Shown one piece after another: positions 1-10,835 of a stretch of DNA of 64,000 bases. The number at the start of each line of letters is the position of its first letter. The stretch's first letter is position 1. Source of the stretch: Chionoecetes opilio (lineage: Eukaryota; Arthropoda; Malacostraca; Decapoda; Majidae); the NCBI GenBank assembly GCA_016584305.1, contig JACEEZ010004786.1:117541-181540 (forward strand), in the 5' to 3' direction. Made by a program: the position numbers and the translations under genes. The notes below the pieces were generated by a model. That model did no database searches. It was not told the origin of the DNA and saw nothing but the letters and a program-made list of their open reading frames with translations.

Positions 1-32
1 ATTTCCATCTCCAGCTGAACTGCTACTCAATA

Positions 33-247
33 TTAACCCCTTCACACTCAGATCTTTCCTTTGCTATAAAAAAAATGTCTGTTGTCGAGCCATAAAATTA
101 CGAAAACTAACTTAATATACCAAATTTGCCAGTGGACAAGGATACTAAACAGGTCATAATCTATTAAATAATGTTTATATTCACTAAAAAGCGTCTAATG
201 GTAGCCAAATTACAATGGAAATTACGTTCTGGGTCTCAAGGGGTTAA
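33..247 (+). mobile_element. TTAA-MITE copy 1
   Basis: Starts TTAACCCCTTCACACTCAGA and ends TCAAGGGGTTAA, with TTAA at both edges. Shares the inner segment (GTCTAATGGTA, ACAATGGAAATTACGTTCTG) with the other copies. About 210 bp, non-coding. Confidence 0.9.
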
Positions 248-486
248 ATGTGTAATCAGTTGTTCAGAATTTGTAGACTTTTTTATTGAAGTGACCATTG
301 AGCAGCACTTAGATTGAAGGTCCTTACATGCCACCGTGCAGGGAAGGAGTGTGGGAGTTCAGTGGCCCGGCGCTGCTCCTCGCCGGCACAGACACAGATG
401 ACACCACACCAGACACCACACAACACTACAGATGACACTGACATCATCTAATGGTGTTAGGTAAATTTTAAGCTTTAATAAATCCA

Positions 487-695
487 TCACGTTATTACAA
501 AGATCTGAGAGAAAGTGGTTAGGTTGGAATAGGATGACAGAAGCGCTGGAGGTGGTGTGTTGTCGCTCAGGGTGACTTTTTCTGAGGGTTTGGCGGCCAA
601 ATTTAAATCAAATCCGTTGTCTTCCCTTTTTAGGTGTCGGATCAGAACTTTTTTATCACACCTCATATGCAATGATACTTGAGTGTGGAATGAGA
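487..695 (-). CDS. Possible terminal exon, unrecognised
   Basis: A pyrimidine-rich acceptor ending CACTCAAG near 696 is followed by an open frame (MRCDKKVLIRHLKREDNGFD...) to TGA at 487. A minus-strand AATAAA lies downstream near 281. It might pair with the ORF at 945-1160. Weak evidence only. Confidence 0.22.
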
Positions 696-944
696 GACAA
701 AGGTCAAGGATCCAAGCAGTTGAAATATTTATTGGAGGTACAGTGGAAACTCCCGATAACGGAATTCTCTATAGCGGAAAAATTCCATTCCGTTTGAAAA
801 TTCCCTATAACGGTGGTGGGTGGGTGGGGGGGGGGGGCCTTCTTGCCTTAAGAGACTATAACCTATGACACATCACAGAAGTTGGTAAACAGGCAAGATT
901 AAAAAACACAGGGTGCAAGAATTATCTGATAGCCTAAAACTACC

Positions 945-1160
945 ATGTCACACATGATCCTTTTGTTTCAGGGGCTCCATGACCAGTCTGCAGTCATGCC
1001 AGAGTGGTTTCTCCTCCCTGTCCTCCAACACAAACAAATCTACAAACTCCTCCTGTCCGTCTCGCTGACCATAAGTTTTTTGTGGCAAACGCTTGCCAAA
1101 CATTTCATCCCCACAAACTCTCAGAAGTCCTTGAATTGTTGCTAGATGAGTATATTCCAA
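945..1160 (-). CDS. Exon-like minus-strand ORF, unrecognised
   Basis: The peptide (GLLRVCGDEMFGKRLPQKTY, then EEFVDLFVLEDREEKPLWHD) has the mixed charge and composition of real coding sequence and ends in TGA at 945. A CTAG acceptor-like site is near 1140. No family is recognised. It could be one exon of an unknown gene or chance. Confidence 0.3.
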
Positions 1161-1745
1161 AGAGATTATATATAGGGCACTCTCGGTCAGTGCCCGGCCA
1201 GATCAGGAAGCTTATTAGCTGTTAAGTGGAGGGAGTGGCCAGTGCCTGTGCCTGACCTGCGGCCCGGTGGTCCCTCATGTACAGGACATCCAAGCATTTA
1301 ATGGATGGATATCTCACAAGATGCTTATTGTTAAACTTCAGAGAATTTCTAATCTTTAACATTTTCATGGTAGTATTTTCATAAAAATTGAAATGAATGA
1401 ATGAAAATAATTGTTCAAAACTAAATTGTGTAAATGCATGAATGTATACTTTGGTATAATGTGTAATGATTCTTTTTATCACTGTGCTATTTTCCAACTT
1501 ATTGAAGTGACATGTGTTTGTCCCAAAAGCATCATTGTATTGAATTTAGGGATTTTGTCATTTGGGTTCGACACTGAACTATTGGTATTATAATAATACT
1601 GAGGTTCAGTCATTCTGAATCCTTGGAATTGTAAAACAAAGGGCTGAACATAATTTATCAAAAATTCTAGAAGCGTTATCATAGTTACAGATGAAGAGGC
1701 ACTTTAGGCAAAGGATTGTACACGTGCTGTTACTTATAAAGGATG

Positions 1746-1893
<148 letters not shown>

Positions 1894-1998
1894 TTAATAA
1901 TTATATAATGTGTGTGTGTTTGTGTGTTTCAAGAAATGTAACTGTTTGTTCTTGGCAATGGTTGGCAAGTGGTGGTGATGCCCTCGGGGGTAGACTCT

Positions 1999-2165
1999 AG
2001 AGGGACTCTGGAGGGAGTAGTACCGGTGGTGAGGCTCCTGTCCAGGGAGGGACTCTGGAGGGAGTAGTACCGGTGGTGAGGCTCCTGTCCAGGGAGGGAC
2101 TCTGGAGGGAGTAGTACCGGTGGTGAGGCTCCTGTCCAGGGAGGGACTCTGGAGGGAGGGAGGAG
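1999..2165. repeat. 47-bp minisatellite
   Basis: About 3.5 copies of a unit with GGGACTCTGGAGGGAGTAGT and ACCGGTGGTGAGGCTCCTGT. Confidence 0.9.
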
Positions 2166-2868
2166 CTGTGGTGCTTTGAACTGTGAATACATATCTCTTA
2201 TGCAGCAGCTGCTATGTGTGTGTGTCCTGGATCAGGAACTATACACATAATGTTTTCATTTTAAATGATAATAATATATATATCCTTCATATAATTTTAG
2301 AATATAAAGAATTATTTATGATACTACATACGTATTTAGAAAGATTCCCTCCGTACACCTCTCAGCATACCTCTACTGAGCTTTTTGTACATTTAAAGGT
2401 ACAAGCATAATTTAATGAATGTTTATTGTTTCAATCATGGCTGACGACTAGCCAGCTGTCGTCTTTCAGCCTTGGCATTTTGTTCTCTGAGAGCTGAAAA
2501 TTTTGGCAATGATATTTGCTCAATATGATGGTACAATGAAATTGGAACAAATAACAGTAAGAGAAGAGGTAGAGATGACTGTGAGTGACAATATACATCA
2601 ATCTGCATCATACATTGAAGGTGAAATGGATGATGACTTTCAAACTCACCTCACGTCAATGCAACAACTGTTATTGTGGCACCAAGAAATATCAAACTCA
2701 AGTCATTTGTTTCCACTTTTGCCTGAATTGTGTTGAAATATGTTAAGAGTTCACAATCAGAATGAAGGGAATATCCACGAGTGGTTTGGGTCGTGCTTTC
2801 AAGGCCGTGGAATTCCCCGCTTGTTTGAGGTGTTGCTGGCGGAACCTCTGAAAGTCTTCCAAGCAGAG

Positions 2869-3173
2869 CGTGTGACTCGCGGCGCCACTGTGCTGCCCCG
2901 TGTGACTCGCTGCACCACTGTGCTGCCCCGTGTGACTCGCGGCGCAACTGTGCTGCCCCGTGTGACTCGCGGCGCCACTGTGCTGCCCCGTGTGACTCGC
3001 GGCGCCACTGTGCTGCCCCGTGTGACTCGCGGCGCCACTGTGCTGCCCCGTGTGACTCGCGGCGCCACTGTGCTGCCCCGTGTGACTCGCGGCCCCACTG
3101 TGCTGCCCCGTGTGACTCGCGGCGCCACTGTGCTGCCCCGTGTGACTCGCGGCGCCACTGTGCTGCCCCGTGC
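2869..3173. repeat. 30-bp GC-rich minisatellite
   Basis: Ten copies of GTGACTCGCGGCGCCACTGT plus GCTGCCCCGT. The unit is divisible by three, so several frames stay open (VTRGATVLPR repeated on plus). Flanks give no sign of a gene. Confidence 0.95.
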
Positions 3174-3290
3174 ACCAGATATGTACAGGCATCCAAGGTT
3201 ATGCATCAATAGATCAGAGACACTGAATATATATTTTGAAACTGTTGGTGATAGTTTAGAGCATCATGTAGGGAGTCAAGGTCATCCAGT

Positions 3291-3292
<2 letters not shown>

Positions 3293-3323
<31 letters not shown>
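3293..3323. repeat. (GT)n microsatellite
   Basis: About 15 GT units. Confidence 0.9.
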
Positions 3324-3324
<1 letters not shown>

Positions 3325-3349
3325 TTGCGAGTGACGATGTAAATGCATG

Positions 3350-4600
3350 CACATGAATGTACATTAGACATAGGACCCTTTGCAACCTAAAGTAAATATC
3401 ATCATGATATTGTAAAACTCAAATATTATAAATATTAGATATATTTATAAGTGAAGTGCCATCTTCATTTCTTGTGACTAATTTTCTCAGACATTCTAAA
3501 ACTTGCATCATTGACATGAATTATTTGGAAAGCTTGCATTTGCTTACAAATTTGCCTGTCCTTTATGTCTAATGTACACTTGAGCATACATTGAATTAGC
3601 ACTGTTAAAATCCAGTGTAGAGCACTGAAGTCCATTTTGTATTGTAATGATATTCCTGTGCTGTATTGTAGAGGTGGTGAATGATCCGCCTGTTATAAGA
3701 TGTTACTTTGGCAGAACTATAGCCTTCAACTCCTTCAAGCTGAGCGCACTGATAACATGAAGCACCCTTCCAGTTGTGACAAGGAAGGTGTAGCTATACC
3801 TGACCCTCCCTGTGTTTGGCTGAGGATAGGTATTCTGTGTGTAAATGTCTAACTATTGCTTGTTGATAGCTATGGAGTCTAGTCCAACCATTATACTACA
3901 TAAGAGTCAATCTGCAATATGCATGTATATTGTGGATATTGGTAATGTAGGTAATTTACCATATAACTCGCAATGTTAGAAGCAGCAGTCAACCAAAAAA
4001 TTTAATTTTGCTTTTATTTATTTTGAAATCCAGTCAAACCTCTTGCATCAAGAACAAGAAAACGATAAGAGGGACAGTAGTGTTCCTGCCACACCACTCC
4101 ATAGTAGTTTAAGAAAGTGTTTTGCTTAATACTACTCACTACTTTTAGTAGCTTAAAGAAAACACAGGCTCCTAAGTGGGTTTTGGCCTAAGTTTTCTTG
4201 AAGGAAACTTTCTAATATGATGATATCATGACCTGGCTTTTATTTTTCTTCATCCAGCATGGTCATGCTATGGTTGAGTAAGTATTATATACTTCTAATT
4301 ATTGTCATATGCCTCTCATCAAAATGTCATATTTTTACAGAATATCAAGAGCTGTTGTGTTGATGAACAATATTTAATCTTGAATATTGCATTACACTTC
4401 ATATTATTAATATTAATGATGTGTAACATTGAAATTATTCTTTTCAAAAGACTCAGCTGAGCTGACTTATGTACAGTAGTGAGCTTGATGAGGCATTGCC
4501 CAAATGCTCTTGCCTTTGGATATAGAAGTTAGCATAGAAATGTTACATTAGACACTGCCTTTTACCCTAATGGGCATTTTGTTTTTAGCCAAGCTGCATC
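3350..4600. other. No gene seen
   Basis: A/T-rich sequence without long ORFs or recognised repeats. Confidence 0.6.
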
Positions 4601-4609
4601 ATCAACATA

Positions 4610-4807
4610 CATCAGTGTTTTGTAAGGCCGGCTCCGTGCCTCCGTGGCTCGGCCGCCGGGCAGCAGCGCCAAGTTGGGGTGATGTGCACCCTGGCTGGCA
4701 AGTCCTTTGCTTTCAAGTTTTTTCTGCGGGATCTCATCCCGTGCCTTCTTTGGTCTTCCCACTGGTCCTCCATCCTCCATCTCAAAATGTTGAACATTCT
4801 TCACCAT
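4610..4807 (-). pseudogene. LINE reverse-transcriptase C-terminal fragment
   Basis: The minus-strand peptide contains MEDGGPVGRPKK followed by LESKGLASQGAHH. This resembles the conserved end of RTE-like LINE polyproteins (a GRPKKTW-type motif). The surroundings are not coding. A short decayed fragment. Confidence 0.45.
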
Positions 4808-4829
4808 GTTGGGTTATTTCTGACTAACT

Positions 4830-6680
4830 ACTAACTGATCCAGTCTGTTATTCACATGACTTCACTGATCCTCTCCAAGCCTTAAAAGTGTTGCTATAAC
4901 CGCAATCGTAATGATTACATGGCTATTTTCTAATCACATTGAATTTTGTTGAAATCATGAAAAGTGACCGACAATTTTGTTTCTAAGTAACATTATATGT
5001 CTAATGTGTAAAAAAAATTGAATTGTCTCAAGAGACCAAGATGAGCACAGCATAGTAAAGCATACAGGCATTTCATCCACCTTGGTAGCCGGGGAACCTC
5101 ACAAAACCTGTGTTCATTCAATGTCAACAGACATGTATTTAGCCTAAATGACCCTGCCAGGTCCATACCCGAATTTGCCGTGGGTAATGAGGAGCTGTTA
5201 CATATTGTTTCTTTGATTTGCATCAGTTTGATTATGGCAGCCATCTTCTTTCCACAGTATTTTCTAGTCTGGTACATAGAAGGAGTGGAGACTTTACCAC
5301 CAGGAGTTGACAAACACCTCTTGCGTAACACATCACAGTCGCCATGGCTTGTTTCTGTACTTCGTATTTTCTTAAAGCATTGTTTTTAACAGTTTTAGTT
5401 TCGGCGAGCAATAATTTGTTTTCCCCCCAAGATGATGTTTGATATAGACTGATTTTTTTTGTGAAGAAATGAAGGTACATTTTTGGAAACTATATTTAAC
5501 TCAACAATTAATAAGTATATAATAAAATTTTCCACCTGCAAATAAAAACTTAGCTTTTTTCAAGCCAATTTGGTATTGAGTCGCTAAGACACAGAAGGAA
5601 TACCAATGCGACAAAGCACCTTATGGATATTTCAAAAAAGGATTTTGATAAATGCTTCCAACAGAGCCGTACTATCCATAAGGCCAACTAGGCTGAAGCC
5701 TAGGGGCCCCACAGGGACTTGGGGCCTGCATTTTTTGGGGGGCTGAGGCACTGAGAAATTATGAAAAGAATATTCTTCATGAGACCCTCAAAATGGATAT
5801 AGAACAATGTACCGCGGTCTAGTACCTACCGTATCAGGGTCAGTCGTCAGCTTGAAGTGCCGAAGGGGCCCGAAATACCTGAAAGCCGAGGGGCCCGGCC
5901 ATGGGTTAATACACCGCAGTTAATTAACGGTAATGCACCGCAGGGAGAAATGTGTCAACTCAAAAGGGGCTTTTTTCGAATAGAAGTAGCTTTTTTAAAC
6001 TAAAAAGATAAGCTATTTTTTTTGTTTATGGGCCTAAAGTCGGATACTTTATGATCAGACCTTTTGTATTACTGGATAATTTGCTATAAGTGTATTCTAA
6101 CTAAAGATTTATCAATTACCATTATGTTGCAGTACGACTTATTGTGATGACGGTCTTGCATAATAATGATCATTTTTATATGTGATGTTAATATGGTTGG
6201 CTAAATCTAAACATTAAAAAACAAATAGCTGTGAATTGTAAAAGGTGGTACAGTTTGATTTTTTATATCAGTGACAGATTTCAATGGTTCATTTGCTCTG
6301 ATATGCAGTGCCTCATCTTGGGGGTCTTCAAGTCATCTTGAGATGACTTGAATGCTCAGTCTGTAAAACATGGAGGGATTAAAAGGTATACTGGAAATTC
6401 AGCGATGTTATACAATGCCTTGGAATATTGTTGCTTATTGTTATTATTATCATCATTATTGAGCCTAAGAAACTATGAATTTATGCATTATCTGGGTTGC
6501 TGATTTTAGAAAGCTTTTACAAAAACAATATTAATTTATAGCTTTGATAATGTACTTATCAGGCGATAGTGTGTGTAGCACCTATGTTCCCATAGTGAGG
6601 CAAATAAACCAATCATTTGCATGACTGAATATATTATCCTCAGATGAAAAACAATCAAGGAGAGGAAAAACATGTGGTAT
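4830..6680. other. No gene seen
   Basis: A/T-rich. The stretch 5660-5900 has GGGGCCC blocks that look like an old transposon relic, but no ends could be defined. Confidence 0.5.
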
Positions 6681-7383
6681 GAACCCCTTCACGCCCAGAT
6701 CTTTCCTTTGCTATAAAAAATTGTATGTTGTCGAACCATAAAATTACAAAAAGTAACTGAATATACCAAATTAGTTAGTGGCCAAGGATACTAGGTAAAC
6801 AGGTCATAGCTATAAAATATTGCTTATAGTCACTAAAAATCGTCTAATGGTACCCAAATTACAATGGAAATTACGTTCTGGGCAGGGGCGTAGCTACCTA
6901 GGGGATTTTTTGGAAAATGAACAACATCTTTTGGTGCATTTTGACACCTTGAGACTTTCAATGCCCATAAATCCTTTTTAATCCGAATAAAAAAGCCTGT
7001 GATGGTACTCAAAAGATACAGATCAAATTAAGCACAAACCCCAAGGAGTTTAAAGGCGTTTTCTGCGGGGGATTTTTTATTGCAATCGGAAAATTTTCGT
7101 TTGCAAACGGTCACTTTCCTGTTGCTGTTCGGGCAATCATCTTCCCTGGATGGTTGAACAGCAATCGAAATTTGAGCAACCGAAAGTTTTTCGGTTGCAA
7201 TCAGGATCCCCGCAGAAAACTCCTTTTAAAAGCCAAGTTTGTAGAGGATCACAGGAGTTTTGTTTGATGGGCGTGATGCATTTGGGGGCCCCCTCTCTTG
7301 GGGGCCCGGGGGGCGATTTCAAACAGCCCCCCCATGCCCCTCCCCCTTAGCTACGCCACTGGTTCTGAGTCTCAAGGGGTTAA
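6681..7383 (+). mobile_element. TTAA-MITE copy 2, interrupted by a hAT MITE
   Basis: The left part is 6681-6882 and the right end 7362-7383. The interrupting element is at 6883-7361. The left TTAA has decayed (TGAA). Confidence 0.9.
6883..7361. mobile_element. hAT-type MITE nested in TTAA-MITE copy 2
   Basis: Ends CAGGGGCGTAGCTA and TAGCTACGCCACTG are inverted. It is flanked by GTTCTGGG and GTTCTGAG, an 8-bp target duplication with one mismatch, which is the hAT hallmark. About 480 bp with no transposase. Confidence 0.8.
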
Positions 7384-7842
7384 AACATAGTTTGGGTGCC
7401 GTAGTAAAGGCATTATTCCGAACATCAACGAGTCGAGAATGAACCGAGTGAGTCAACAACAGTGAACGGGCGCCGCGTGGAAGGCAGGTGGATCACACAC
7501 ATAGCAGGATTAGCAGCGTGACTGGAGGTGCGGTGCTTCTAGAGAGGGTGAAGAGCTCCAGGGAGGTGCAGGAGGTGAGTGGCAGGCTGTTTGGTAGTTG
7601 TGTAGAGTGTAGACTGTAGATGCTGCCACATGTCTGTCTGGTGGAGGCAGCATGCTGGGGGAATGCAATGGTAAGCAGTCTTCATGTTCGATGGCTAGAG
7701 GTGATAATGTACTGCTGTGTGGTGCGGATTTTTCTCCCTACATATTTCCTTACTCCAAGAACATTGAAGAATGCCATAGTTGCCTAGAGATTAGTCGTCA
7801 ATAAGACTAAGGATCAGCTGAAGCGTAGGGTGACCACTATAA

Positions 7843-8082
7843 TATATAATGGACGAGAGTTTCACGTTCGTTTTAAGAGACACCAACTATTTTTTCTTGG
7901 CCTACAATAGGTGCTTGTTCTAATGGTGCTTGTTTTATTTTGCGCAAACCGAAAAAAAAAAAAAATGAAACTTAACCTAACCTTGTTGTAATGAAACCTA
8001 ACCTAACCTTAAAAGTTTTAATGAAACCTAACCTAACCTTACAGGTTTTAATGAAACCTAACCTAACCTTAACCACTAAGTA

Positions 8083-8134
<52 letters not shown>

Positions 8135-8320
8135 GGGGGTTTGCGCAAAATAAAACAAGCACCATTAGAACAAGCACCTATTGTAGGCCAAGTAAAAATA
8201 GTTGGTGTCTCTGAAAACGAACGTGAAACTCTCGTCCATTGTAACCCAAGCACCTATTGTAGGCCAAGAAAAAATACTTGGTGTCTGAAAACGAACGTGA
8301 AACTCTCGTCCATTATAACC
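7843..8320. mobile_element. Foldback element with telomere-like core
   Basis: About 110-bp arms (ATGGACGAGAGTTTCACGTT to TTTTATTTTGCGCAAACC) are inverted around the core. The right arm is partly duplicated (8240-8320). The core has four 30-bp repeats with AACCTAACCTAACC and a 47-nt poly-T. Confidence 0.75.
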
Positions 8321-8839
8321 GGCGGTGTCAAGCGTGGGGAAATGTAGTACGGTTTCGGTCATCCCGCGATTTCGAGGCTGAAACTTATTTTCCTGAATAG
8401 TTTAGATGTGCTTTGAATGAATCTGGCATTCGTTTTTGCCGGAAGTCAAATTTGTTTACAGGTGTGGGGGGGTGCCCGCCCCGCCCCTCCCGGCCGCCCC
8501 GCAAACCATGTTCCGCTTTGCACTGCCGTAGTTTGAAAATTTCTTTTTTTACTTGATGTCTTCTGTTACTTAACCAAACCCCTCCTGTAACCTAATCTGA
8601 TTAACCTAACTTAACCGTTTCTGGCTGAAATAACTAGATTTTCGGAAGTACATGTAACGCCGTTATTATTCCATTGCGCAATGTAAGATTAGGTTCAAAA
8701 GACTCGGAATGAGGAGATCTACACGATGAGACAGGTTATAATTGTCAGGCTCGAGGATGACTTAAATCATAATAATACCCAATGGCAGTGTCTGGGTGCA
8801 GTGGCGCAGCTGGTAGCAGGAGTGGCGCAGCTGGTAGCA

Positions 8840-8948
8840 GGAGTGGCGGAACAAGGGGTGTGCAAATGGGGGAGCACACGGGGGGCCACCACCCTAATAT
8901 GAGGGGGCACGTGCCCCCACAGGCCCCCCCCCGCAGTTCCGCCACTGC
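8840..8948. mobile_element. Short hAT-like MITE
   Basis: AGTGGCGGAAC and GTTCCGCCACTG are inverted ends around a C/G-rich core. Two extra tandem copies of the left end (GTGGCGCAGCTGGTAGCAGG) precede it. No clean target duplication. Confidence 0.45.
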
Positions 8949-9690
8949 ATAATACCATCAGAATCTGGTGTATAAAAAAAAGTAACTAGAATATGAAGGA
9001 AAAAAAGAAAATCAGGAAAAAAAGTGAATTACTCACTGTATCAAAATTGGAACCGAATAAAAAGAGCAAAATTCTTTAAAAAAAAGTCATATACCATCAG
9101 AATCTGGCGTATAAAAACAAAAAACAAAAATGTAAAGAAAAAAGAATATCAGAAAAAAAAAGTTTATTACTCACTGTATCAAAATTGGAACCGAAAATAG
9201 AAAGAGCAAAATTCTTGAAAAAGTCTTACCATCAGAATCTGGCGTATAAAAACAAAAAACTAAAATATAAAGGAAAAAAAAGACAAATTTTGCTCTTTCT
9301 ATTTTCGGTTCCAATTTTGATAGTGAGTAATTAACTTTTCTTCCTGATATTCTTTTTTTCCTTCATATTTATATTTTTGTATTTATACGCCAGATTCTGA
9401 TGGTATATGACTTTTTTCAAGAACTTTGCTCTTCTTTCTATTTTCGGTTCTTATTTTGAAACTACTAGTAGCTAATTAACTTTTTTTCCTGCTAGCCTAT
9501 TCTTTTTTTCCTTCATAATTTTATTGTTTTGTAGACACCAGATTCTGATGGTATATGGCTTTTTTTTAAAGAATTTTACTCTGAGTAATTATCTTTTTTT
9601 CCTGATATTCAATTCTGATGGTACATGACTTTTTTCAGCTCTTCTTTCTATTTGTGGTTCCAATTTTGATACAGTGAGTAATTCTTCGGT
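8949..9690. mobile_element. Large foldback of tandem units
   Basis: The left arm holds three roughly 135-bp units, each starting TACCATCAGAATCTGG. The right arm holds about 2.5 units inverted (CCAGATTCTGATGGTA). The turn is near 9285. A/T-rich, non-coding. Confidence 0.8.
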
Positions 9691-9783
9691 AAATCCCCGC
9701 ATAAATTGGACTGGCAGAAGAGTTTGTTAAAGCCGAGATGAATTATATAGAGGTCTGTAAAAGTAACAAAACCAGATCTTCAT

Positions 9784-9789
9784 TTTATT
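9784..9789 (-). promoter_or_regulatory. Candidate UPRT poly(A) signal
   Basis: An AATAAA hexamer on the minus strand lies about 1.05 kb past the UPRT stop codon. No better placed hexamer was noticed, so the 3' UTR may run from 10835 to about 9765. This rests on position alone. Confidence 0.3.
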
Positions 9790-10835
9790 ATATATTTTGA
9801 TTGAACAGCACCTCTGTCACACAGCAATGCTGCACACAGAGGACTTCTGAAGCCTGTACACCAACTCTTCTTGTAACAAGTAAAGTGTTTGTGCAACAAA
9901 AATCTATCCAGATAAAAAAACTTAAAATCTTAATCGAACACATATTCATGGTACGTATTACATGCATGAAATGGGAGTCCAGTGTATTCAGCTTCATTGG
10001 TTTGCTGAAGGAAGTTTTCTCCTGGTGGTGTAGGCCTGGGCGATGCGCCCCGTGGGGTGCGTGATGCTCCCTGCCGAGGAATGTCATTTGTCGAGTCAGA
10101 ATGAGGCAATGTGATAAAAACAGATGAGCGAGATGGAACTGAGACTCACTGATCCAGAAAAATAAACATACACAAATGAAGATATTGCACATAAGTATAT
10201 CATTCATGCACTTTTCAGCATGGCAGTAAGGAATCACAGACTTCTTGTCTATAGGTACATGAGCAACCATCCAAGGAAGACAAGCCAAGGATGGATAATG
10301 GTTGGCTCTGTGTTGCCAGCTGGGTGTTGAGGGTACTTAATACTGACGCATTGATCATGATAGTCATCCCTTCTTTGTCTTCTGATAGTACAAAAGCCAC
10401 ATAGACTTGCTACTGTTTTGTCAACATCAATATTTGAAATATACATACAATATATACATTTGATTTATATACATGTCATTGTAAGTGCAATATCTAAATA
10501 AATCACAGCATTGTTCACAAACATACAAAAGAGTAATCTAAAGGAACTACTGTGTTAATTATCATGCAAATGGAAGCATACATAAGAAAATATATAAATA
10601 CGTCATAATACTGTAAATACATAATTCCTATTCCCTACCTAACACTTTACCGAACAACTAGCGACCCTCGCAGTCAACAACATGAGCTTCAGCCGTACAA
10701 ATCATTGTTCCCTTAATGGAAAATTGTCAGTCCATGGAAATGATTTGGTGTTTGCAGAGCGGGGAGCTGTGAGGCTCGTCTACGTGGCGGAGCTGCGTGG
10801 TGCTCAGCTCCCTCGCCTTGCCTCCGTAGCAGTGC

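Noticed and set aside
2503..2736. 77-aa acidic ORF
   Set aside because: No recognised domain, splice partner or conservation clue.
2740..3342. 200-aa ORF with VTRGATVLPR decapeptide repeats
   Set aside because: It is a 30-bp minisatellite; several frames on both strands stay open because the unit is a multiple of three, and the flanks are not coding-like.
5660..5910. GGGGCCC-rich transposon relic
   Set aside because: Ends and target duplication could not be found, so it is not called as an element.
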